64,000 bases of DNA, taken from Desarmillaria ectypa. Its lineage: Eukaryota > Basidiomycota > Agaricomycetes > Agaricales > Physalacriaceae. Made by a program: the position numbers and the translations under genes. How positions within the stretch are numbered: position 1 is the first letter of the stretch; every line of letters starts with the position of its first letter. The notes under the pieces are model-generated. The model was not told where the DNA came from. It saw nothing but the letters and a program-made list of their open reading frames with translations, and ran no database searches. Positions 23,301 through 33,446 of the stretch are shown here, piece after piece. Location of the stretch: positions 186,001-250,000 of the forward strand of contig JAUDYN010000012.1 in NCBI GenBank assembly GCA_030407005.1, read 5' to 3'.

Positions 23301-23735
23301 CCATATCTACGGGAAGAAAAGGACCACTGGAAATTTACCTTGGATGGCGTGATGCATTGCTTAAGGGTGACGGTAGCGAAAACTCTATTTGAGGAGATTG
23401 CGGACGGTTACTGACACGGTTGTCTAACGAAGCTTCCTGGTCAAGCGCAAGTTGAGAGGCGGCAGTATCCCCCGTTGGAGAAAGGAATTCCCCCGCACTC
23501 GATGCTTCGGATAATTTCAGAACAGTAACAGCGATAATGACCGTTACAACATACCTATGGACGCCCTCGGTGAACCTTTTCCAACTTCAGGATGAAGGGC
23601 GTCCGAAGCCTCTTCTTCTGCGTCAGGCATTATTTGCTCACCGACATTTCCGTTTGTATCAGAAATATCAGCCAATTTTTTTGGTGAACGAAGAGGACTA
23701 TAAGATGCCTTCCGTTTGAGAATATTTGAAGACAT
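20311..23735 (-). CDS. fused double-module ATP-grasp-like protein
   Basis: Ten exons (23735-23555, 23504-23339, 23281-22990, 22939-22779, 22730-22241, 22197-21840, 21786-21461, 21406-21267, 21216-20695, 20629-20311) join to 984 residues. Residues about 1-549 and 550-984 are diverged copies of one module. Matching landmarks: ILIVMGPRPERG and ILVVPGPPNPFS; KREGSHCERHV and KREGSHNFAHV; YRWLQQDFV and YRWLKQQYV; EWRVFLVGGEV and EWHVFMIKGKV; CRLDISVM and CRMDLGIM. Lysine block, Q/E linker strand, E-x-RVF-x-GG and R-x-D order suggest an ATP-grasp fold. Where I would expect a metal-binding NE pair, both copies have other residues (NYWVVSVARG, QYFVHGIRRG), so activity is doubtful. The modules are joined by a clean 53-nt GT-AG intron (21787-21839); module two has no ATG of its own. 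The start ATG at 23735 precedes a low-complexity lead. Substrate unknown. Confidence 0.65.
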
Positions 23736-24147
23736 CTGTTCTTGCCTCTTCTCGGCTAAAGTCAAACGTAAGATGGGTAAAAGCAGTCGAAATTAGCATT
23801 CCGACGTCGCACGTGCACGAGCTTTCGTTGGAAATTTATTCGGCCCGGAGATTCCGGCCCCTCCTTTGCGCCTGCCAGGCCCACTGAGAACACTGCAGGA
23901 GAACTTCTCTCAAAGTATTTGTTCTCTGCTATGAGTCGTATCCTGGTGACAAAAAAAGGTATGTATCCTCACTGGTTTGGATAAACTTAGTTCACTGGGA
24001 ATTTTCTTATCACAGCACGCGTCATACCCAGAAGTCACGCCATAATTGTGCTTTGATTCTCAGCCCCCCAGTATTACCATCAAATAAAGAACCTTCTGAC
24101 CCTCAGAAATAATACCTCCTTATCATCGGTCTGCTTTTCAACCTATC

Positions 24148-25902
24148 ATGTTGTATCTCCTATTCCTCCTTTCGTTTTTCTGCTCCAGTTTCGCCTTACA
24201 AACGTTTCTGGAAGTGAAAAAGTCAACTACTACGGCTCCGAATTATGAAGATGATGGTCATTTCATACACTCACAATATCTTTCCTTTCTTTCTTACAAT
24301 CATTCTACGACTCTCGAGCATCCTCCGTACCCTGAACACTCCGTGAGGGTCAAGAAAACTGAATTTTGTGCCGAAACTGTAAGGTATGAGCTTCATTTCA
24401 TCATACAACCAATCCATTCGACGGATACATTGATATCGAAGCGCGCCATTTATTCTTCTACTTTTTCGAAAGTAGGAACGACCCGGACAAAGACGATGTG
24501 ATGCTCTAGACCAACAGCGGTCCGGGTTGCTCTTCGTCGCTGGGTTTATTCATGGAGTTGAGCCGAATTATGCCCCGAAAATTAAAGCTGATTCATCACA
24601 TCAACGGGTCCTTGTCGTGTCTTCGATTCTGACGGGGCCAAGTACCATCCAGAGTCCTGGCATACCAACGCCAACATATTCTTCATTGATCAGCCCATCG
24701 GAGTCGGGTTCTCCTATGCTGAGTATGGCGAAACTGTTGTGGGTCCTGTTTTGTCATGTCGAGAATGGTCTAAGATATGATTGTTTATAGAGTATGTCTG
24801 AAGAGGCTGCACAAGATATAGCTGCCTTTATCACCATTTTATTTCCGCAACTTCGACCAGTTCAAAGGACGGGCGTTTCATATGTCAGGCGAATCGTATG
24901 GGGTAATTCCGTAATGATAGGTCCGCACATGTGTCGTCCATTTCCACAGCAGAAACGGTTATCCCTCAGACCAAGGAAACTGGATAACGGATAGTATAAC
25001 AACGCTTCTATCCTGTTTTGACATGCAGTGTACTGCAGCAGCCTCTGTCCCCCCCGATTCTAGACATCAAAACCTGTGTGAACATGAAATCCACGGCGCG
25101 CATCCAATTATCTTTTGTCATCTTCTCTTGCCATCTTGACAGCTACCAAGATGCAAAAAGTGGATGACTGGATCTTGCATCGACCAATTTGACACCATCA
25201 ACTATGGCGCTGCATACTCCTTTTGCAGTTCCGTCCTCAGTGCTCCTTACCGGCAGACAGGTACGCAGTCTTCCATTCTCCACCTGCTTTATTATCGTTC
25301 TCCTAACAATCTTTAGGTACGAACCCATACGACATGAGCCACAAATGCGAGGGAGATATCTCCGAGACGCTCTGCATTCTCATTTTATAATGTCCTGCTA
25401 GATACATCCGTCAATACCTCGACGATCCCGGCATTCGCACCCTGCTTGGTGTCGATCCTTCACTGACCGCCAACTTCACTTCGTGTAGTCATGACGTAGG
25501 CAGCAACTTCCGTGCCGCCCATGATATTCTGCATCCTACTAAGGACTACGTTGCCGCTCTTCTTGAGCACGATATTAAAGTACTATATACGTAGGCACTT
25601 ACGATTGGATATGGAACTGGGTCGGTAGCGAGAGATGGACGTTCGCGTTGGAATGGAGTGGGCAGATAGACTTTACGACGAAGGAGTTGAGAGATTAGTG
25701 TGTCGATGAAAAGCCAGCTGGGAAGGCACGAAGTGCAAAGGGATTGTCATTTACTACTATTCATGGAGCAGGGCACATTGTTAGTTCTTTTTCTTCACCG
25801 TTACAGAAAACAAGAAGTGCTTAATTTGACCAGGTCCTTTACGATAAACCGAAAGAATCTTTGGAAATAGTGCAGAGGTGGTGGTGTGGGAACGTTTTCT
25901 GA
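24148..25902 (+). pseudogene. serine carboxypeptidase (S10) pseudogene
   Basis: A secreted serine carboxypeptidase: signal peptide MLYLLFLLSFFCSSFA, TNSGPGCSSSLGLFMEL, PIGVGFSYAEYGETV, the nucleophile motif GESYG, CIDQFDTINYGAAYS, RYIRQYLDDPG and a C-terminal HGAGH segment with the catalytic-His context, ending LYDKPKESLEIVQRWW. It is broken many times. TAG replaces the expected Trp codon at 24507-24509 and again at 25696-25698. Frameshifts lie between the MEL and PCRV parts, before FRNFDQFKGR, and near 25590 (KVL|VGTYDW). The stretch after GESYG is shortened. Normal family members of this kind are about 500-550 residues. Several canonical introns are still visible. Confidence 0.85.
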
Positions 25903-26084
25903 ATCTATTCATTGACTTTCCTTCGAAGTAGCTGTCAAACGATAGTATCCTGAATTCATACTCATATTCATAGGCGAGACGCACACGATTATTAGTCTGT
26001 TTCATGGAACCAAGAGTGATTAAAACTCAAGAATATCTATCTGCACAGCTTTTACTTTCTTCATCGGTCAGAAATAGAGGAGGT

Positions 26085-27493
26085 TCACCACCCAAGCCGC
26101 TCAAAATCGGTCAAGACGTCACACGCAGTCTCCACTTTTGTTCTGAAATTTAGTCCTAATATCCTCGCTTGCTTGTCAGTGCGGTAATTCATCAAATAAC
26201 TAGCTCCGGCTCCGGCTCCTGGAATGCCTACAGGTAGACGATGCGATGGGATAGGCGAAGGGGAAAGCGAGTTGGCTGCGTCGACTGTAATGGATATAAG
26301 ACATTGATGTGTAGGAATGATGAAGCACTTACCCCAGTCTTGCCATACATATGGGCCTGCTGACACGATAATCCGCTCACCTCCAGCAGCTTCGATGAAT
26401 AAAGTCCGGACGTGTGCCTCTGCCAAATCACGAACGTCGACCCAGCAATGTCCTTGAGTCGCCATGTCTTCGGGGCTCATGCTCCCGCTCACAACGATAT
26501 TGTACCATTCATTCGTCGCGTACCCAAGCGATTGAGGATTTGCTACTTCATTGATAAAAGGCTGCTCACTTATTAGCGTGGAAATGAACAGACAAACGAC
26601 GCCCCGAACTCACCCCATGAACCTGAACAAGAGTCAGCGGAACGATATAATTAATACCTTTCAGCAGGAACTTACGTTGGGTGGATTTATAACCGACAGA
26701 TCCCAAGACAACGTGGCTTTGTTTTTGTCAAAGAAGTCCCAAGCAGCTATTATCTACGCGGTAAGCATTGAGGTAACAAGCATAAGGAATAGTACTAACC
26801 TTTTTCCGCTAAAGTCTTAGAAGCGCAGTACTTTGCAGCAAAAGAGGCGTTACTTCTTTTCTCCTCGACTTCATTGACTGCTTGCTCATTCCAGTCTGCC
26901 TCCGAGAAGACTTTGGGTTCGGAGGGAAAATGGAATACGGCCGTGCATGAGGACGTAACGACCACGCGCTGAACTTGCGCTCTATTCAAGTTAGTATATC
27001 GTGTCGGAAGAGGAATGTGGTACATTTACCCAAACTTGGTGATGCTGGTCAGTAGGCCAAGCGTTCCCTTGACAGCCGGTCCGATAACCTCTAATTCGAA
27101 TATTTACTCCGAGTAAACCAAACGGACGATCGGATATCTCACCTTCTGGATCCACCGCGCTCAAGACGACGGGTGACGCTGTATGAATGATACCATCTAC
27201 ATCCAGAACAGCTTTATCGAATGCACCGTCCTGTGAAACGAATCAGTTCATGAAAAACATATCATGTATGATCAAGCTCGCACCGCCATGATATTCGGCA
27301 CCTCAACAAGCTGGAACCTGTCCTCATAGGAAGAAAAGAGCTCTTTCAAATACCTGCCCTTCTTTTCATCCCGTACTGTACCCCGTACAGTTGTTCCACG
27401 TTCAAGCAAGGTTCGAGCAATCCATGAACCGATGTACCCATTCACTCCAGTCACTAGTATTTTCGCGTTGGAATGTTGTCGGAGTGCAGGCAT
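26085..27493 (-). CDS. NAD(P)-dependent dihydroflavonol-4-reductase-like enzyme (copy 1)
   Basis: An extended short-chain dehydrogenase of the DFR/cinnamoyl-CoA/methylglyoxal reductase type that reduces a carbonyl with NAD(P)H in the cytosol. Eight exons (27493-27284, 27230-27143, 27090-27030, 26981-26800, 26746-26676, 26622-26614, 26561-26333, 26284-26085) give 349 residues. The Rossmann motif is TGVNGYIGSWIA near residue 15, followed by GTVRDEKKG. The catalytic pair is in YCASKTLAEK (Y-x3-K), with VVVTSSCTAVFH supplying the Ser. One exon is only nine nucleotides (VHG) and is shared with the second copy at 30143-31585. Ends TDFERLGW. All splice sites are GT-AG and no stop interrupts it, so it should be functional. 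Substrate unknown. Confidence 0.85.
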
Positions 27494-28430
27494 GGTAAGA
27501 GTGAAGACGAGAAAAGGAGACTATGACCGGAAAGATAGAAAAGTACGCGCGTCTTTTCATGCCGAATACCTCGCCCCGGTAAACCCGTACGGAATATCAC
27601 GGCCAGCCAACTCCAAAGCCTACAAGGAGGAAAGAGTAAAAAGATAGTATGGCAAAAATATTTAACTAACCTTCGAATTAATTCGATGTGAAGGCCTTAC
27701 TCTCGAGTGAAAAGGTTGCAGGGAGTATTTAGCACACAACAGCGACCAGTGAAGCTCAAATTATGGATTACAGTTTTAAGCATGTCACTCAATGGCGGGA
27801 GCCTCTCAGTAGCTAGTCAACAGCATGGAGTTGTATACTTGAAGATTCTTGGACATATGAGTCATTTAGACATTATAGGTGATGGAAAGCCTTTAAAGGT
27901 GCGTTGAGGCTGCCCGTTGCTTAAGCTCCGGATCGCTTTCGGCCGGGATAAATACCAAAGTACAATTCAATCTCAGCCTTGAATATCTCGCAGGTCATCA
28001 ACTCCGATTGATGGACTTGCCTTTCGGCATCGCATCTGGGCCGCAACATCTACGATGGTTCCTTGGCGCTTGCCAGTGACCTCACTCTGTTCCGGTAGTC
28101 CTTAGATTTTTCGCTCAAAGACATCTATGCCTAAAGTACTTATTGAACGTGACGAGTCCCTTTTTCATCGGGAATCGGGGGATTTCTGCTGACTACGAAG
28201 GACCCTAATGGCGTTTGGGTCACGCGGGTTGACGGTATATAAGGATTCAAGTTCTTAGAAGATAACCGCCCAGTCGACGCTGATGTCTCCGATCTCCCTT
28301 GTTGAGTTGAATAATGGTACGAGGATACCGAGCATAGATAAGTACGCCTTTGTACGACAATATTGCGCAATGTAACGTTTATCCGTCTAGGTGCTGGTGG
28401 TGCTCCTAGCGCGTTCATAGCCGAAGCATG
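27494..28430. other. intergenic stretch between divergent reductase genes
   Basis: No gene is visible. This region lies between the start of the DFR-like copy 1 (minus) and the first recognisable exon of the aldo/keto reductase copy 1 (plus). Short frames show no coding character. Confidence 0.45.
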
Positions 28431-29737
28431 TGGTGCCGCTAAGAAATGGATCTTGACGGCGATTGAGGTGAAGTACACCGAGCTTTTGCCTCGATTCGTC
28501 AACTGAACATCACCAAGGTGGGGTATAGGCACATCGATACAGCCCTGATTTATGGTGTGGAACAAAGTTTCCACGGTTTTCTGGCGAAGGCTGAGCTAAA
28601 CTGCAGGTACGGAGAAAGTTATTGGCGAGGCCATCAGAGAGTCTGGTATTCCCCGCGAGGAATTTTTCATTACGACCAAACTTCCGTACGCCCTGTTGTC
28701 TTTTTCTTTTGAGGTCCGCTGTTTTGAAACTTTTATTCCTAGGTTCAATTGCCAAGATCGTGTCGCTGAATCGTTCGACTTGAGTCTCAAGAACCTTGGG
28801 GTGGACTACGTGGACCTGGTAGGCTTTATTTCCTACGAGAAAATACTAGTCTGAGTATCTTGACAGTACTTGATGCATTGGCCCATGACCATCCCTTATC
28901 GAGGCAAGTTAATATTAAACACCTTGAAATCCTGCCTAATCCCGTCTCTTCAAGACACCTGGATGGATTTTCCTCGAGATTCCGACGGTTCTATGATTGC
29001 AGTCGATTCTCCCACCTTCAATGAGTCTTACGCAGAAATGGAGAAAATATATGCCAGCGGAAGGGCGAAGGCCATCGGAGTAAGCAATTTCTCCATCAAA
29101 ACGTAAGTGCATCTAGCTATGGCTGGTCTTCTCGTCTTCATATCGAGTTGCACAGGCTTGAAGAGCTACTCAAAACAGCTACAGTCATTCCAGCAGTCAA
29201 CCAGATAGAGTACGTGTGCACCTAATCATTTATCTAGCTAGTTCTAAGAATTAAAATTTCAGGCGACATCCCTACCTCGCAGAACACGACCTCACTGCGT
29301 ATCACAAGAAGAAAGGTATCTCTACCGAGGCATATTCTCCTGGAGGTGAGCGTGCTGTTCCGTCTTCATTGACTCGGCTCATTCGATCTATCCATGCAGG
29401 CCACAGAAACGCCATCCGAGAAGATCCGATTATCAACGAAATCGCTACGAAGCACGGTGTCTCACCTACACAAGTTATCCTTGCATGGCACATTGCGGGA
29501 GGCGTAATCGTCATTCCAAAGAGCGAAAATGAACAACGGCAGAAGGATAATATCAACTTCGGCGGTCACCGCTCATTTTCGTGAATTAATTCTGATTGAT
29601 ATTCTCTTTAGCTTCCCACTTTGGACGAAGATGATTTGAAGAAGATAGATGGATTGGATCGTGGTGAGAGACTGTGTAACAAGATTGATAAGAATGGGAA
29701 GGTCTTCGGATGGACGAACGAGCAGCTTGGGTGGTAG
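28430..29737 (+). CDS. aldo/keto reductase, copy 1 (5' end uncertain, perhaps decaying)
   Basis: A classical aldo/keto reductase. Readable parts in order: GYRHIDTALIYG (catalytic Asp and Tyr), EKVIGEAIRESGIPREEFFITTKLP (Lys), FNCQDRVAESFDLSLKNLGVDY, YLMHWPMTIPY (His), GRAKAIGVSNFSIK, PAVNQIE, GHRNAIREDPIINEIA, VIPKSENEQRQKD, and the end LDEDDLKKIDGLDRGERLCN to a TAG at 29735-29737. One intron, after PYR, starts GCAAGT and ends CAAG, a GC-AG intron; the other copy has GT at that place. The exon before 28518 is short and I cannot find the initiating ATG. The last intron cannot be joined in frame with a canonical donor, so the gene may be losing function. Its 3' 700 bp is repeated inverted at 32360-33059. 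Confidence 0.6.
29005..29704 (+). repeat. inverted repeat arm 1 (700 bp)
   Basis: This 700-bp stretch of the aldo/keto reductase copy 1 matches the reverse complement of 32360-33059 with no indel and no mismatch in the segments I compared, introns included. Similarity stops abruptly at the 3' side (29704/29705) and falls to diverged homology at the 5' side. Confidence 0.85.
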
Positions 29738-30142
29738 TCGTACTCGAAAAAGCGGTTACCCAGAGTGAGGACTATCGCCGGTATGGTAGAAACGGTCAAT
29801 TGGGGGTGCACCCTATGGTTGCGAAGATGATTTTTCACTTTTTGATCTGTTGCCGGCTTTCCGATTCTGATTATATCCCGATGACTCGATCTGAGCTTCG
29901 TAAATAACAGAATGCGGAAAGGCTCTATCACGCGCCAGCCGAGCGACGGAGCACTACCATCTATTTTGGCACCAGGGTTCTAATCGGATACCTTTGTCAG
30001 GCAGGATATAGGTATTTGATCCATTATGTGTACCTTCTGATTTACGAGATCTGCGGTCGCTGAAAAGGTTAAAACGACAATTCTAGTACAAGGAAAGCAT
30101 ACAAATATTTCTCAGTCGTTTCCTTCTTTCCACTTTCATTAC

Positions 30143-31585
30143 TTACCATCCTCTCCTCTCGAAATCAGCCAATGTGTCCCTTGCTGTCTCCTCCTTCGTC
30201 CTTAGCTTCAATCCCAAAATCCTCTTCTCCTTCGCAGTATCATAATCCACTGCATACTTGGTACCCTTCCCGGCTCCGGGAACACCCTTTGGGAGCGTGT
30301 GCGATGGAATAGGGCTGGGAGACAACGTGTTCACTGCATCAACTATAATATCATCAGAAAAGAGAGGCAAAATAACGACAAAGAAAATAGGTACTCCAAT
30401 CCTGCCATACGAATGGTCCCGCGGATATGATAATGCGCTCATCACCCGCAGCGGGTGTCTCTAATGCGCGCACGTGACCTTCCGCGAGATCGCGGACATC
30501 GATCCAGGACGACCCTTGGGTTGCGAGGAATTCGGGAGACTTCCCACCCGAGTTGGCCGTGGCAACGGTATTGTACCATACTCGAGCTGACTCATTGAGG
30601 GAGTCTACACTCGACGCTTCGTGAATGAAGGGCTACAAAAGGGTCAGGATGTTATGTCTTGAGTCCAATTTGTACTTACGCCAAAGACCTGAAGAACCAA
30701 AGTATTAGAGCAAATGAGGGAATGTGAAGCGAGATAAGACTTAAAAAGGGAGGGTTAACAACGGAAAGATCCCAGTTAATCTCAGATTTGTGGTTCTTGT
30801 ACAATTCCCAGGCCGCTGAGGACAATGCATAGATTCAGATAAAAAACAGCAGCTACAGCACTGAACGAAGAGCTAGTTTTACCTTTCTCAGCCAAGGTCT
30901 TCGATGCACGGTATTTTACAATACCAGAGGCATCCTTGCCTTGCTCCTCGACTTCCTTGATAGACTGCTCGTTCCAGTCGATTTCAGAGAAAATCTTGGG
31001 CTCGGGCGATACGTGGAGAACAGATGCGCACGACGAGGTCACAACAATACGTTGGATGGAAGAGCTACAATACGCTTCTGTATCAGATGTTAATCACCAC
31101 ATATATGAAAAAAATCCTACCCATTCTTAAGTGCACTAGCCAGCATTCCTGCAGTGCCCTTCACTGCTGGTCCGATGAGCTCTATCCAGGCGCTGTAGGT
31201 CAGATATCGCGTAAATACCTAGTATTTCATACCTTGTGGATCAACGGCATTCATGTGGAAAGGAGATGCCGTATGAGCAATCGCGTCGACACCCTTGACG
31301 GCCTCATCGAACGCGCCTTCCTACGAAATGACCAAAATGAACAGCCCGCCCAGCATATATCGCACTAAGACGTACTTTGGTGATATCCTCCACGACGACG
31401 ACCTCTAGTTTGTCCCCATATCCCTTGAAACTCTCAAGTAGATGCTTCCCTTTTTCCGTCGAACGAACGGTGCCTCTCACTGAGTATCCTCGCTCCAGAA
31501 GAGTACGAACAACCCAGATGGCAATGTATCCGTTGGCTCCAGACACAAGGACTTTGGCTGCAGAGTTTGCTTGGATGGCAGGCAT
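30143..31585 (-). CDS. dihydroflavonol-4-reductase-like enzyme (copy 2) with a TT donor site
   Basis: Paralogue of the gene at 26085-27493 with the same eight-exon layout: 31585-31376, 31320-31233, 31181-31121, 31064-30883, 30815-30745, 30688-30680, 30632-30395, 30342-30143. Exons 1-6 and 8 have exactly the same lengths as in copy 1; exon 7 is 9 nt longer. The model gives 352 residues: SGANGYIAIWVV (cofactor site), IQRIVVTSSCASV, KYRASKTLAEK (catalytic Y-x3-K) and the end ADFERRGW. At the end of exon 5 the donor is TTAAGT (RC at 30739-30744) where copy 1 has GTAAGT. Loss of the invariant G should impair splicing before the 9-nt exon. No internal stop is otherwise present. It sits between the two inverted aldo/keto reductase copies. 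Confidence 0.75.
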
Positions 31586-31807
31586 GGTGATGGCGACTAT
31601 AGTGATAAAGAAGAACGGGCGAGTGCTTAGTGAGCAAGATATACTGGACTGATAGATGACGTAATAGTTGAGGGAACAACTCTTTTCCGCGGGTCGGCTA
31701 CGCGACTTGGATACGATCACAACTCAAAACGGTTGCGTACTAGCATCTAAAACAAATTCTCCGGCTGGAAAAACGAAAAGACCGAATTTGGCCCTTACAT
31801 GTTCAAT

Positions 31808-32060
31808 TGTTGGGGCAAAATATGCCAACCTATAGTGTGGAATATTGTTGATCCTGTGGCTGTGCGAGCTGGGGATGTCCAAGTTCGCCCGAGTTCTACT
31901 GAGTAAAGGATTGGTAAAGGATTATTAAGAGAGAGAAAGTACTAGAAGGCTTCATAGAGTATATAAGTAGCTATTTTTTGCGATTTACTGTACTCGTTTG
32001 CCTCCCTTCCTATAAGCAAGCTTGAACTGCTCTGTTCTGTTCTAACTCACTGGGTAAACA
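31808..32060. mobile_element. candidate LTR remnant without target duplication
   Basis: A 253-bp segment begins TGTTGGGG and ends GGGTAAACA (TGTT/AACA termini), has a TATA-like GTATATAAG near 31969 and resembles the short LTR at 15021-15227 at its start. The flanking 5-mers (TCAAT and TGCCT) do not match, so this is either an LTR whose flanks were swapped by recombination or a misjudged boundary. Confidence 0.4.
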
Positions 32061-32344
32061 TGCCTGATCCTTGATCCGCGGTGCGCGTGTTATCCAACAC
32101 ATTGGTCAATCTGGTCGTTTCTCCGGTAGATACGGCAAAAGCGATCGTGACTTTGCTGCACATCCTCCCCTGTCTTCAGATTTTCACCCTTTTAATATTT
32201 CAGGAAAGAATCTAAATCGCGAATGTACGGGGGCGGTCCATCCTCTCCAATTCGCCAACTTGAACAAAAATTTGGTTCTCAGGCCTTCAAATATGTCATC
32301 TACAGACAATAATTTGGTTTTATGAGGTCTCAAATATGCGATCA

Positions 32345-33446
32345 TAGAGAAACGCAATCGACCTTCCCATTCTTATCAATCTTGTTACACAGTCTCTCAC
32401 CACGATCCAATCCATCTATCTTCTTCAAATCATCTTCGTCCAAAGTGGGAAGCTAAAGAGAATATCAATCAGAATTAATTCACGAAAATGAGCGGTGACC
32501 GCCGAAGTTGATATTATCCTTCTGCCGTTGTTCATTTTCGCTCTTTGGAATGACGATTACGCCTCCCGCAATGTGCCATGCAAGGATAACTTGTGTAGGT
32601 GAGACACCGTGCTTCGTAGCGATTTCGTTGATAATCGGATCTTCTCGGATGGCGTTTCTGTGGCCTGCATGGATAGATCGAATGAGCCGAGTCAATGAAG
32701 ACGGAACAGCACGCTCACCTCCAGGAGAATATGCCTCGGTAGAGATACCTTTCTTCTTGTGATACGCAGTGAGGTCGTGTTCTGCGAGGTAGGGATGTCG
32801 CCTGAAATTTTAATTCTTAGAACTAGCTAGATAAATGATTAGGTGCACACGTACTCTATCTGGTTGACTGCTGGAATGACTGTAGCTGTTTTGAGTAGCT
32901 CTTCAAGCCTGTGCAACTCGATATGAAGACGAGAAGACCAGCCATAGCTAGATGCACTTACGTTTTGATGGAGAAATTGCTTACTCCGATGGCCTTCGCC
33001 CTTCCGCTGGCATATATTTTCTCCATTTCTGCGTAAGACTCATTGAAGGTGGGAGAATCAACAGTGATCACGTAACATCCAGCCATGGGTCTTTAAGATG
33101 CGAGATGAGGCGGAACGAAATGAGCTTGACGTTAACAGACCCTGGTAGGGTATGGTCATAGGCCAATGCATCAAATACTGTGGTTCAACAATTCAAATCG
33201 ATATTCTCTCTGAGGAAACAAAGCCTACCAGGTCCATATATTACACCCCTATATTTTTGAGAGTCAAATCAAACGACTCGGCGACACGATCTTGGCGGTT
33301 GAAGCTGAGGATTATGAGCAGTTGGTTAGAAAAAGGATACCAGAGCGTACGACAGCTTAGTCGTGATGAAAAAGTCTTCACAAGGAATACCAGACTCTCT
33401 GATAGCTTCACCGATGGCTTCCTCTGTACCTATGAACATCGTTGAG
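32345..33446 (-). pseudogene. aldo/keto reductase, copy 2, broken
   Basis: Inverted relative of the gene at 28430-29737. Read on the minus strand: EEAIGEAIRESGIPCEDFFITTKL, FNRQDRVAESFDLTLKNIGV, then TAA (RC at 33241-33243) where copy 1 has the Asp codon of GVDY, then YMDL. The next exon reads DPWLDVT and runs into a TGA; copy 1 has about 27 bp more here. From 33059 down to 32360 the sequence is the 700-bp repeat. After the repeat ends the frame closes quickly (KVDCVSL), lacking the FGWTNEQLGW end of copy 1. A nonsense codon, a frame loss and a truncated C-terminus make this a clear pseudogene. Confidence 0.85.
32360..33059 (-). repeat. inverted repeat arm 2 (700 bp)
   Basis: Reverse complement of 29005-29704 over its whole length as far as compared by eye. 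The spacer between the arms (29705-32359, 2655 bp) contains the DFR-like copy 2 and a candidate LTR remnant. Confidence 0.85.

Noticed and set aside
28140..28574. Minus-strand frames over the 5' part of AKR copy 1
   Set aside because: They are antisense to recognisable aldo/keto reductase exons.
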